A DNA stretch of 7,070 nucleotides from JBEVEP01 sp040512755 (GCA_040512755.1 JBEVEP010000058.1:1-7070); one strand, 5' to 3'; positions 1-5,667 are shown, counted from the stretch's first letter. Numbers and translations: made by a program. Notes: a model not told the origin generated them from the letters alone.

Positions 1-123
1 GCGGTGGAACGCATTGAACGAAGAGAGCGCTATCGCGCCGCACACGACAACAAACAGGCTGAGCGCACCCAAAGCGAGCATCAACGCCGGACCCACGCCC
101 AGTCTTGGTATCCGGAGATTCAA
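1..123 (-). CDS. N-terminus of a membrane sensor (histidine kinase or chemoreceptor-like), cut by the window edge
   Basis: This is a partial gene of 41 visible codons that runs off the left edge. The proposed start is TTG at 123-121. It is preceded by AGGTGG with eight bases of spacing, and the frame stays open to position 1. A GTG at 135-133 is an alternative start. The peptide begins with a short basic stretch (NLRIPRLG) and is followed by one strong hydrophobic segment, about residues 13-33 (ALMLALGALSLFVVVCGAI). It then enters a polar region (SSFNAFHR). A basic N-terminus, one membrane helix and then a periplasmic domain is the usual beginning of HAMP-containing sensor kinases and methyl-accepting chemotaxis proteins. 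The gene lies 87 bases downstream of the solute-binding protein on the same strand, so co-transcription is likely. The sensor identity is inferred from the N-terminus only; an ABC permease cannot be excluded, although the start looks less like one. Confidence 0.5.
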   Translation of the reverse strand, partial: MNLRIPRLGVGPALMLALGALSLFVVVCGAIALSSFNAFHR

Positions 124-178
124 CAAAGTCCCCACCTCTGATCCTTGCACTCGACGTTGCTCTCAGAGACTTACGCCT

Positions 179-201
179 GGCGCCACGACAAGCGTCGCGC
201 C
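179..201. repeat. Imperfect inverted repeat between the binding-protein and sensor genes
   Basis: GGCGC arms (179-184 and 197-201) enclose a further GAC/GTC pair and a short loop, with a three-base bulge. The repeat sits 10 bases after the stop of the solute-binding protein. A run of seven T on the minus strand lies before the stem rather than after it, so it is not a normal intrinsic terminator for that strand. It may slow 3' decay of the upstream message or partly separate the two genes. Confidence 0.3.
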
Positions 202-210
202 AAAAAAATG

Positions 211-1047
211 TTATGGCTCTGTGAGGTCGAATTCGAACCACTTCATCGACAGTTTCTTCAAGGTGCCGTCGCTTCTCATCTTTTCGACGGTCTCTTTGAC
301 GAGTTGTGAAAATTCCGGATCGCCAGGCTCGATGGCCACACACAAAGGCGTCCGAAACAGCGGATGCCCGACGATTCTGAACGGCCTGCCATCCTTGACC
401 ATGGCCATCAATGTGAGCAGGCTGTCGACAACGCCGGTAAGTTCCACACCATCGCCCTTTGCCAACGCCTCATAGGCGTCCTCTTCGTTCTCATACGGGA
501 CGACGACCGGATCATCGATGCGATATGCCAGCGGCTGCATGCCGACGATGTCGAAGGGTTCCCGCTTGAGGTATTGCTCGTATGTGGAGGCTTTCAGAGC
601 GCCAATGCGCTTTCCGCTTGCATCCGCGGGCGTATTGATCGTGGTGTTATCGGCATGGACGGCGAGAGACTCCATTCCAAAGTAGTAGCACGCCGGAAAA
701 TTCAGCTTCTCGGCGCGCTTGGCTGTCGGTGTCATGCTGCCGACCGAGATGTCCCATTTTCCGTTCCAATGACCGGCCGTCGTCTCCTCCCAGGTCGGGG
801 TCGCATAGTCGAGGGAGACACCCATGCGGGTCGCCAGTTCCTTGGCAACCGCGATGTCGAAGCCGTCAAATTCACCTTTGTCGTTGCGCGATGAAAATGG
901 AGGCCATTCCGGGTCGGTCGCCGTGACCATGGCGCCCTTCTTCATGATCCGATCCAAGACTTCACCGGCCTCTGCAGACGCAGATAACCACTGAGCCCCA
1001 GCAAAGACCAGCAAAATTCCCACGAGCGCATTGACTAGCTTAATCAT
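211..1047 (-). CDS. Periplasmic family-3 solute-binding protein (amino-acid type)
   Basis: The product is 278 aa, a usual length for extracellular solute-binding proteins of family 3 (SBP_bac_3), which bind amino acids or related small polar ligands. The ATG at 1047 is chosen because GGGAGG lies six bases before it; an in-frame ATG at 1077 has no such site. Residues 1-25 form a Sec signal peptide: basic start MIK, hydrophobic core, then a likely cut after ASA. The mature part opens with the typical family lead-in (VTATDPEWPPFS, 41-52). The family signature GEFDGFDIAVAKELATRMG lies at 58-76, the lobe-one segment GKWDISVGSMTPTAKRAEKL at about 96-115, and the lobe-two element GALKASTYEQYL at 149-160. 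No permease or ATPase gene is visible. The next gene downstream looks like a membrane sensor, so this protein may present a ligand to it instead of feeding a transporter. The ligand cannot be read from the sequence. Confidence 0.9.
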   Translation of the reverse strand: MIKLVNALVGILLVFAGAQWLSASAEAGEVLDRIMKKGAMVTATDPEWPPFSSRNDKGEFDGFDIAVAKELATRMGVSLDYATPTWEETTAGHWNGKWDISVGSMTPTAKRAEKLNFPACYYFGMESLAVHADNTTINTPADASGKRIGALKASTYEQYLKREPFDIVGMQPLAYRIDDPVVVPYENEEDAYEALAKGDGVELTGVVDSLLTLMAMVKDGRPFRIVGHPLFRTPLCVAIEPGDPEFSQLVKETVEKMRSDGTLKKLSMKWFEFDLTEP

Positions 1048-1110
1048 GCCGTCCTCCCTGCAGGAAAATCCCCGCATCGCTGCGCAGTCTATGGTGGTGA
1101 CGTCCTCCGC

Positions 1111-1139
1111 GATAAGTCGCCCGAACTAAGCTGAGTCAA
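1111..1139 (-). promoter_or_regulatory. Predicted sigma70-type promoter for the solute-binding protein gene
   Basis: On the minus strand TTGACT (1139-1134) is separated by 17 bases from CTTATC (1116-1111). This resembles the alphaproteobacterial housekeeping pattern TTGAC-N17-CTATAT. It predicts a start of transcription near 1104 and a leader of about 57 bases before the ATG at 1047. The -35 box is good and the -10 box is moderate. Confidence 0.45.
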
Positions 1140-1142
1140 AAG

Positions 1143-1161
1143 GAATGCTCCGGCGGCATTC
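1143..1161. promoter_or_regulatory. Operator-like palindrome upstream of the solute-binding protein promoter
   Basis: GAATGC (1143-1148) and GCATTC (1156-1161) are perfect inverted arms with a seven-base spacer. The site ends four bases upstream of the predicted -35 box, a usual place for an activator such as a response regulator. A second small dyad, ATTC-A-GAAT (1158-1166), overlaps its upstream end. No regulator is assigned. Confidence 0.35.
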
Positions 1162-1335
1162 AGAATTGCTTAGGTTGGCAGTCTTGGCAAGGGTGTCCGA
1201 GACCAGAGCAAGCGGACATCAATTGGCTTCGGGAATTACTTCTTTTCGAGCAACTGGGTTAGTTAAGGAGCGACGTAATCGCAGCGCGGCCAAATAGTAG
1301 ACGATGGTGGTTGTCGATCGGCTTTCACCATCCTT

Positions 1336-2016
1336 TTAATGCGCGATTTGGGAAGCTGCCGACATCAATTCCTCGGAATTCGGTCCCCGGCACACATTTC
1401 GACCTGCTTCTTCAGCTTCCGTGAAGCTCCAGCGAACAACGCCTTCCCGATCGAGCAGGAACTCTCCGATGAGCGGCATGTGACCAGGGATCATGATCTG
1501 CTGGTCGGCCTCCGTGATTTCGTATCCGTCCTTCTCGCTGAGAAGGTCGCCCGCCGCCGCCGGATTCATCGGTTCGGGCAACTCTCCCGGCAGATCGATC
1601 CGCATTGTCATGACCACATCCATTCCGACCTTGTGCGGCCATTCGGTTTCATTCTCCGTGAACTGGAGGATGGGGAGACCGAAGGCGCGGTGCGATGCCC
1701 CCTCCGGATCGGACGCCGCGAGAAGATCGGGTAGCGGATGGTAACGGAAATACAGCCGCGCCCTTTCGACCGGCGTCTTGACCACGGCGAGACATTCGAT
1801 GCCTTTCTCCTTCAGGGCAGGGCTGAGGTGCGCCATCGCGGCGACATGGCGCCGGCAGAACGGACAGTGCAGGCCTCGAAACAGCCCGACCAATAACGGG
1901 CTGCGGCCGCGAAAATCATCGAGGGCAATCTTGCCTTCGCGTGAGATCGCATCGAATACGAAATTCGGCGCCCGGTCGCCCGGCTGGAGCGGATGGGCAA
2001 TAGAACGTGGAGACAT
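1336..2016 (-). CDS. AhpC/TSA-type thioredoxin-fold protein with CPFC motif (peroxiredoxin-like)
   Basis: The product is 226 aa and belongs by pattern to the AhpC/TSA (redoxin) families of the thioredoxin fold. The N-terminal PGDRAPNFVFDA (12-23), the strand SPLLVGLFRGLHCPFCRRHV (39-58) and the late strand GEFLLDREGVVRWSF (184-198) are typical. Cys51 and Cys54 form a CPFC pair at the place of the peroxidatic or redox-active cysteine; Cys75 and Cys209 are further cysteines. Residues of about 120-180, between AFGLPILQF and HMPLIGEF, form a long insertion compared with a minimal redoxin, so substrate specificity may differ. No signal peptide is seen, so it is probably cytoplasmic. ATG at 2016 is preferred over TTG at 2022: GAGGAGG lies six bases before the ATG but directly abuts the TTG. 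Likely role: thiol-dependent reduction of peroxides or disulfides. Whether it is a peroxidase or a disulfide reductase cannot be decided here. Confidence 0.85.
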   Translation of the reverse strand: MSPRSIAHPLQPGDRAPNFVFDAISREGKIALDDFRGRSPLLVGLFRGLHCPFCRRHVAAMAHLSPALKEKGIECLAVVKTPVERARLYFRYHPLPDLLAASDPEGASHRAFGLPILQFTENETEWPHKVGMDVVMTMRIDLPGELPEPMNPAAAGDLLSEKDGYEITEADQQIMIPGHMPLIGEFLLDREGVVRWSFTEAEEAGRNVCRGPNSEELMSAASQIAH

Positions 2017-2110
2017 GGACAACCTCCTCGCCCCGGATCAGTCGAGAAATAAGGCAGTACGACAAGCGCTTGCGGCCCGAGCCCGTGAGCGCAAACTTAC
2101 TGCGCCAGCT

Positions 2111-2136
2111 GTTTGCAAACCCATTATAGCACGTGC
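2111..2136. promoter_or_regulatory. Two palindromes flanking the redoxin -10 box (candidate operator)
   Basis: GTTTGCAAAC (2111-2120) is a perfect 10-base palindrome over the predicted transcription start. GCACGTGC (2129-2136) is a perfect 8-base palindrome that abuts the upstream side of TATAAT. A further half-site, GCAAAC (2091-2096), lies 15 bases downstream of the first on the transcript side. A protein bound at either palindrome would contact or block polymerase. No known consensus is claimed. Confidence 0.35.
2123..2131 (-). promoter_or_regulatory. Extended -10 promoter of the redoxin gene
   Basis: On the minus strand TG-C-TATAAT (2131-2123) is an exact extended -10 element. No good -35 box lies 16-18 bases upstream, which fits an extended -10 or activator-dependent promoter. 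The predicted transcript starts near 2116 and has a leader of about 100 bases to the ATG at 2016. Confidence 0.5.
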
Positions 2137-2468
2137 AGCGCAGCTCGCGCTTCTTTGTGCTCAATCTGTCGCACTATCTCCTTGGTCCACGAAAGGCGCG
2201 CAGACCTATAAGAAGAATGGAAACAACATTCCGGCGGTGCAACGACGGAGCGGAAAGCAGTCACTCGACGCGTCTCATCATTGTGCTAGACGCGAATCCT
2301 GGCTGATGCCCGGTCACCCTGCAACTGTGGTGGGGTGGGACGCCCGGTCCAACCAGTGCGGGCCGGTGCTGACATGGCTCGCCGGCAGCGAACAATGAGC
2401 CAGCCAAATTGGCGTCGGCGCGCGGCTCCTGGTGGCACAGGAAACTCTGGCGCAGTCTGAAACGCGCG

Positions 2469-2498
2469 TTGTCGGGCGGCTCTGGCTTGAGGTACACT
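2469..2498 (+). promoter_or_regulatory. Possible promoter of the 65-aa protein gene
   Basis: TTGTCG (2469-2474) and TACACT (2493-2498) are separated by 18 bases. Transcription would start near 2505, just ahead of the GGGGAGG ribosome site. The match is moderate and the spacing slightly long. Confidence 0.3.
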
Positions 2499-2522
2499 GA
2501 GCAGTCACCTGGGGAGGTGCTC

Positions 2523-2720
2523 ATGGCCGACCGCAACACAGACGGCGACCAGCAGCGGGCGCTGCGTGCTTTCCTTGACAACAACTGCCAGTCGCACGGG
2601 ATCAAGCCGGGCGCAGCCGAACACAAGGATTTGTCCGACCGGCTTATGGCGTTATGGAACGCAGGCTTCGACCTCAACGCGATCAAACGCCTGCTATTTC
2701 CCGATCGGCCTGGCCTCTGA
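2523..2720 (+). CDS. Small helical protein of unknown function (65 aa)
   Basis: ATG at 2523 follows GGGGAGG with five to six bases of spacing, a strong ribosome site, so the longer frame that begins at 2409 is not needed. The product is 65 aa, polar, and without signal peptide or membrane segment. Predicted by eye, it consists of two or three helices: QQRALRAFLDNNCQ (9-23), EHKDLSDRLMALWNAG (33-48) and LNAIKRLLF (51-59). Codons are rich in G/C at third positions, as in the clear genes of the window, which supports it as real against the overlapping opposite-strand frame. The stop lies 34 bases before the next small gene, so the two may be co-transcribed. I do not recognise a family. The short helical form would suit a small binding or regulatory protein, but that is only a guess. 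Confidence 0.6.
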   Translation: MADRNTDGDQQRALRAFLDNNCQSHGIKPGAAEHKDLSDRLMALWNAGFDLNAIKRLLFPDRPGL

Positions 2721-2754
2721 CCAACCACTGAAATTAGCAGCGGAGGAAAATGTC

Positions 2755-2873
2755 ATGAGGAGAATACCATCCTGGCCCATCGTTAGCTGGAGTGCTCTCA
2801 CCGTCATTGCGGCATCGTCCTCGCGGCGACAAGTATTAGCGCGCCGTCATCCTGTCTTCACTTGGGAAAGTGA
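2755..2873 (+). pseudogene. Small single-helix membrane peptide gene, apparently frameshifted
   Basis: ATG at 2755 follows GGAGG (2742-2746) with eight bases of spacing. Read straight through it gives a 41-aa peptide ending at TAG 2878-2880, in which a hydrophobic run (WPIVSWSALTVIAA) breaks into SSSRRQVLARRH. If one base is missing near 2809-2811, the frame beginning at GGC 2811 continues the helix as GIVLAATSISAP and ends at TGA 2871-2873. The combined product is about 39 aa: MRRIPSWPIVSWSALTVI, one residue, then GIVLAATSISAP and a short tail. It forms one continuous membrane helix of about 20 residues, with better codon use after the switch. This points to a one-base deletion, a sequencing error, or programmed slippage. 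Without homologues I cannot choose among these, nor exclude that the unshifted 41-aa reading is correct. Confidence 0.4.
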
Positions 2874-2895
2874 AACTTAGGCCAAAAACTGACAC

Positions 2896-2919
2896 CTCCG
2901 GCCGGCCTGATGCCCGGAG
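2896..2919 (+). terminator. Stem-loop after the small-gene pair, weak terminator candidate
   Basis: CTCCGG (2896-2901) and CCGGAG (2914-2919) are perfect six-base arms with a 12-base loop. The following bases are CATTTAGG, which have only a short T stretch. It lies between the end of the small genes and the epoxide hydrolase, where a terminator would be expected. Confidence 0.3.
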
Positions 2920-3028
2920 CATTTAGGCGGTCGATCGCAACCGTTCCGTCGGTATGGCGCGCTCTTCAGTGATACGGATCGATGCCCGGACGACGGCCGC
3001 CAGTCAAAGCTATAGAAGGTTAAACGCC

Positions 3029-4234
3029 ATGGTTGAAGTTGCCCAGCAGACGGGCGGTAACGCCGTTATGCGTCCATTTCGGGTGAATGTTCCGGACGAG
3101 CAACTCGTCGATCTCCGCCGACGCATCGCCGCGACCAAGTGGCCCAGCAAGGAGTCAGTCGGCGACGACACACAGGGCGTGCAGCTCGCAACAATGCAGA
3201 AGCTCGCGAATTATTGGGCAACAGATCACGATTGGCGTAAGGTCGAAGCTAGCCTGGGCGCCTTGCCCCAATTCATTACCGAGATCGACGGGCTGGATAT
3301 TCATTTCATTCACGTTCGTTCGAAGCATGAAGATGCGCTGCCGCTGATCGTTACGCACGGCTGGCCCGGCTCGGTCATCGAGCAGCTTAAGATTGTCGAT
3401 CCACTGACCAATCCCACAGCACACGGCGCGAGCGGGTCGGATGCCTTTCACCTGGTCATCCCGTCGATGCCGGGCTACGGGTTTTCCGGCAAGCCAACCA
3501 CTACTGGCTGGGGCCCTGAACGCATCGCCCGTGCCTGGGCGACGCTCATGCAACGCCTCGGGTACACACGGTATGTGGCGCAGGGCGGCGATTGGGGTGC
3601 GATCATCACGGACCTGATGGCGGCACAAGCACCCGCGGGATTGATTGCCATTCATACCAACATGCCTGGCGCCGTTCCGCCCGAGGTCGATGCGGCGGCT
3701 TTTGCAGGCGCTCCGACGCCGGCCGGTCTCTCGGCCGACGAAAAGCAGGCGTATGATCAACTCGCCTGGTTTTACAAGTTTGACTTGGCCTACGCGCAGC
3801 AGATGGGGACCCGCCCGCAGACGTTATACGGCATTGAGGATTCACCAGTCGGTCTGGCCGCCTGGATCCTCGACCATGACATCCGCAGTTATGAGATGAT
3901 CGCTCGTGTCTTTGACGGACAAAGCGAGGGCCTTTCGCGAGACGACGTGCTGGACAACATCACCCTCTACTGGCTGACGAACACGGGGGTGTCATCGGCG
4001 CGTCTCTATTGGGAAAACAAAATCCCCTTCTTCGCTCCAAAACAGGTCGCCATTCCGGTGGCAGTAAGCGTGTTTCCTGACGACATCTGCCCGGCGCCAC
4101 GAAGTTGGGTCGAGAAAGCCTACCCGAAGCTGCTCCTTTACAACCGTCATACAAAAGGTGGACACTTCGCGGCGTGGGAGCAGCCGCAGGCGTTTATCGA
4201 CGATGTGCGTGCAGGCTTCCGGTCGCTACGTTGA
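3029..4234 (+). CDS. Epoxide hydrolase, microsomal (EPHX1) type with EHN domain
   Basis: This alpha/beta-hydrolase opens epoxides with water to give vicinal diols. ATG at 3029 has AAGG nine bases upstream. An in-frame ATG at 2954 would add 25 residues but has no ribosome site and a non-conserved look. The product is 401 aa, as usual for the family. The N-terminal EHN (lid/meander) domain begins at about residue 15 with PFRVNVPDEQLVDLRRRI and includes the DWRKVEA and INGLDIHF-like region (ITEIDGLDIHFIHVRS). The oxyanion motif HGWPGS is at 110-115 and SMPGYGFSGKP at about 146-156. The nucleophile is Asp188 in GGDWGA, the catalytic His379 is in KGGHFAAWEQP, and the probable acid is Asp352 in FPDDICPAPRSW, where mammalian EPHX1 has Glu. 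Cap tyrosines may be those in TLYGIEDSPVGLAAWI and ITLYWLTNTG. There is no signal peptide, so it is likely cytoplasmic. It stands alone; the natural substrate is unknown. Confidence 0.92.
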   Translation: MVEVAQQTGGNAVMRPFRVNVPDEQLVDLRRRIAATKWPSKESVGDDTQGVQLATMQKLANYWATDHDWRKVEASLGALPQFITEIDGLDIHFIHVRSKHEDALPLIVTHGWPGSVIEQLKIVDPLTNPTAHGASGSDAFHLVIPSMPGYGFSGKPTTTGWGPERIARAWATLMQRLGYTRYVAQGGDWGAIITDLMAAQAPAGLIAIHTNMPGAVPPEVDAAAFAGAPTPAGLSADEKQAYDQLAWFYKFDLAYAQQMGTRPQTLYGIEDSPVGLAAWILDHDIRSYEMIARVFDGQSEGLSRDDVLDNITLYWLTNTGVSSARLYWENKIPFFAPKQVAIPVAVSVFPDDICPAPRSWVEKAYPKLLLYNRHTKGGHFAAWEQPQAFIDDVRAGFRSLR

Positions 4235-4438
4235 GATCGCGCGCCAAGGGGCGCCGTCCCAGTCAATGACGGCACCGAGTAAGGGACATCGCCATAATGG
4301 ACCTATGTATCGTCCGAATGCCGCGTCGGCGCCGGCCATAGCCGCCTTTGCGGCCGCGAAAGCCGGTGGTGCCGGGTGAACGATACCTGCGGATCGGACT
4401 AGCTCAGCGGCGAGAAGGTTGACGATGAGGACATCCAA

Positions 4439-4906
4439 GTGCAATTCGACTTAACACCTCCCACTCAGGAACAGATGGGGGAACTGGTGGCAGCCCTCAG
4501 CGAGGAAGAGCGGCACTTGCTGCTCGAACATGGCGAAGAGGCCCCTTTCTGCGGTGTTTTCCTCCACGAGAAACGGGAGGGGCTGTACACCTGCCGCTTG
4601 TGCGGACTGCCATTGTTCAAAGCCGGCTCAAAGTTTGAAAGTGGTACCGGCTGGCCGAGCTTCACTGCGCCCGTCGCTCAAGATCATCTCCGGAACATTC
4701 AAGATACCCGCTATGGGATTGTCAGGACGGAGATTGTCTGCGCCCGTTGCGGCGCGCACCAAGGACATGTCTTTCGGGATGGCCCGCCTCCGACCGGGGA
4801 GCGCTTTTGCATAAATTCAGGATCGCTTGAGTTCACCCCTAATGGGGAGATGCTTCCCGACAAGCTCCGCCGAGGCGCTCCCGAAGGTGAACCATGGAGT
4901 AGCTGA
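4439..4906 (+). CDS. msrB: Peptide-methionine (R)-S-oxide reductase MsrB
   Basis: MsrB reduces methionine-R-sulfoxide in proteins and so repairs oxidative damage, with electrons from thioredoxin. The start is GTG at 4439, supported by GAGG with eight bases of spacing. The product is 155 aa, a usual length for a stand-alone MsrB. The structural zinc cysteines are Cys52 and Cys55 (CRLC) and Cys101 and Cys104 (CARC). The catalytic cysteine is Cys124 in ERFCINSGSLEF. The substrate-binding motif is SGTGWPSF (68-75) with GHVF at 109-112. In many MsrBs the resolving cysteine lies in SGCGWPSF; here that place is Thr70. Cys38 in APFCGVF may serve as the alternative resolving cysteine, as described for the Xanthomonas-type enzyme. 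There is no signal peptide, so it is cytoplasmic. It follows the epoxide hydrolase after 204 bases, in which no convincing promoter was seen. Confidence 0.95.
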   Translation: MQFDLTPPTQEQMGELVAALSEEERHLLLEHGEEAPFCGVFLHEKREGLYTCRLCGLPLFKAGSKFESGTGWPSFTAPVAQDHLRNIQDTRYGIVRTEIVCARCGAHQGHVFRDGPPPTGERFCINSGSLEFTPNGEMLPDKLRRGAPEGEPWSS

Positions 4907-4915
4907 ACTCTACAT

Positions 4916-4942
4916 CCGCGAATGCCATCTGCATAAACGCGG
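4916..4942 (+). terminator. Nested stem-loop after msrB
   Basis: The outer arms CCGCG (4916-4920) and CGCGG (4938-4942) and the inner arms ATGC (4922-4925) and GCAT (4931-4934) form one stem with a small internal loop and the pentaloop CATCT. It begins nine bases after the msrB stop. There is no T run behind it, so it would be a weak intrinsic terminator or a 3'-end stabiliser; termination may be Rho-dependent. Confidence 0.35.
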
Positions 4943-5066
4943 TGTTGCGCCGACGATTGGATATGCCGCGAAGCGCCGGTCAAGCGGGCGAAGATCCTGA
5001 CCAGCGAACGAGCGAGCGATCTCTGAGGTAGCCTTTAGCTCTTCCGCCCACCCATGCGCTGGCCGG

Positions 5067-5600
5067 TCAGGTGGTAGCTCTCAAATCGGCAATTACCTTC
5101 GTGGCCAATTTTTCCGAAACACGCCACAACTCCAGCTCACCCTCAAATAGATCGGCAACCTGCCCTCCACTTAGATTGTCATAGAGCCCCTCGTGAACTC
5201 CCCTGATCGTGGTCAAGATGGCCTCGACTTGACCGACAAAGGTTACCAGGTCGACACAAGCAGGACCAAGAAGGCCGATATTGCCCAAATTCGCGTGGTA
5301 GATCGGGAGAATTTCCATCTTCCCGTCCTGTTCGCTTAACCACTCCCGAACGGCGTTTTCGTTCCCCGCCCTTGCGGAGTCGGCCGCCGCTTGACAGCGG
5401 CCGGGGATGTCCCGTCTAGCGACGATCCGTTGGAAGACCTCAATTTCGGCAGCCAGCGCTTGAGCCAAAGACCTTCGTCGCTCAGAGAGATCTGCCTCTC
5501 GAGTCCGGATTTGCGCAAAGTAGCTGACGCCGCTGCCTACCAATGTACCGAGCAGGCCCGCGCCAATCGGGATTAGGACTGTCCATTCAAAATCGGCCAA
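5067..5600 (-). CDS. Membrane-anchored protein of unknown function
   Basis: TTG at 5600-5598 is taken as the start because GGAGGT lies eight bases upstream. GTG at 5606 is only two bases from the same site and would add two residues. The product is 177 aa. Residues of about 7-30 form one membrane segment (TVLIPIGAGLLGTLVGSGVS) rich in glycine. It is followed by a charged, helix-prone stretch of about 30 residues (QIRTREADLSERRRSLAQAL) and then a soluble domain with helical character ending in LATKVIADLRATT. Positive residues directly after the helix suggest that the C-terminal part lies in the cytoplasm. I do not recognise a family. A membrane anchor plus a juxtamembrane coiled-coil-like helix is typical of small scaffold or regulatory proteins, but no function is assigned. 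Neighbours are msrB (convergent, 160 bases away) and an AraC-type regulator upstream on the same strand. Confidence 0.75.
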   Translation of the reverse strand: MADFEWTVLIPIGAGLLGTLVGSGVSYFAQIRTREADLSERRRSLAQALAAEIEVFQRIVARRDIPGRCQAAADSARAGNENAVREWLSEQDGKMEILPIYHANLGNIGLLGPACVDLVTFVGQVEAILTTIRGVHEGLYDNLSGGQVADLFEGELELWRVSEKLATKVIADLRATT

Positions 5601-5645
5601 GCTCACTACCTCCAGGCGGTAGAGACACTCAGCTCATATCACATC

Positions 5646-5667
5646 GACGGGCTTGTGCGGTCCCGTC
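5646..5667. repeat. Perfect inverted repeat upstream of the membrane-anchored protein gene
   Basis: GACGGG (5646-5651) and CCCGTC (5662-5667) are separated by ten bases, about 46 bases upstream of the proposed TTG start. It could be an operator or an mRNA leader hairpin. On the minus strand a modest extended -10-like TGTGATATG lies just downstream, at about 5643-5635. Confidence 0.3.

Larger units (their letters stand above)
1048..1335. other. Intergenic stretch between two minus-strand genes
   Basis: These 288 bases hold no credible gene. They contain the leader, promoter and palindrome of the solute-binding protein gene. A dyad TGTCCG (1194-1199) / CGGACA (1213-1218) and a weak stem-loop after the redoxin stop (GATGGTG 1303-1309 / CACCATC 1326-1332) are also present. 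That stem-loop has no T run behind it on the minus strand, so transcription of the redoxin gene may end weakly or read through. Confidence 0.5.
2017..2522. other. 506-base stretch without a convincing gene
   Basis: It holds the leader and promoter of the redoxin gene (2017-2136) at one end and the promoter and ribosome site of a small plus-strand gene (2469-2522) at the other. The middle, about 2140-2460, has only overlapping open frames with proline/arginine/serine-rich, non-protein-like translations and no supporting ribosome sites. It has an inverted repeat TGGCTC (2375-2380) / GAGCCA (2397-2402) and a twofold GCCCGGTC (about 2308 and 2342). A weak plus-strand promoter-like pair, TTGGTC (2182-2187) and CTATAA (2206-2211) with 18 bases between, has no gene behind it. 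Confidence 0.5.

Noticed and set aside
2217..2306. 29-codon plus-strand frame METTFRRC... after a weak promoter-like pair
   Set aside because: There is no usable ribosome site; it is too short and unlike any known peptide.
1778..2398. 206-codon plus-strand open frame
   Set aside because: Most of it is antisense to the clear redoxin gene and its leader, and the composition is not protein-like.
2261..2728. 155-codon minus-strand open frame opposite the small plus-strand gene
   Set aside because: The translation is serine/arginine/proline-rich with no domain, and no ribosome site was seen. The plus-strand 65-aa frame has the better codon use and ribosome site.
4241..4254. GCGCC-AAGG-GGCGC hairpin after the epoxide hydrolase stop
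   Set aside because: The stem is only five bases with no T run. GC-rich DNA gives such dyads by chance.
4226..4444. 72-codon minus-strand frame in the gap between epoxide hydrolase and msrB
   Set aside because: It is alanine-rich, starts with TTG inside the msrB start and has no ribosome site. A 37-codon plus-strand frame there (4266-4379) also lacks one.
4391..4460. tRNA-like D-arm (TAGCTCAGCGG at 4400-4410) with a TTCGA 45 bases on, before and into msrB
   Set aside because: The acceptor and T stems do not pair when positions are laid out, and the segment runs into the msrB start. It is a chance resemblance.
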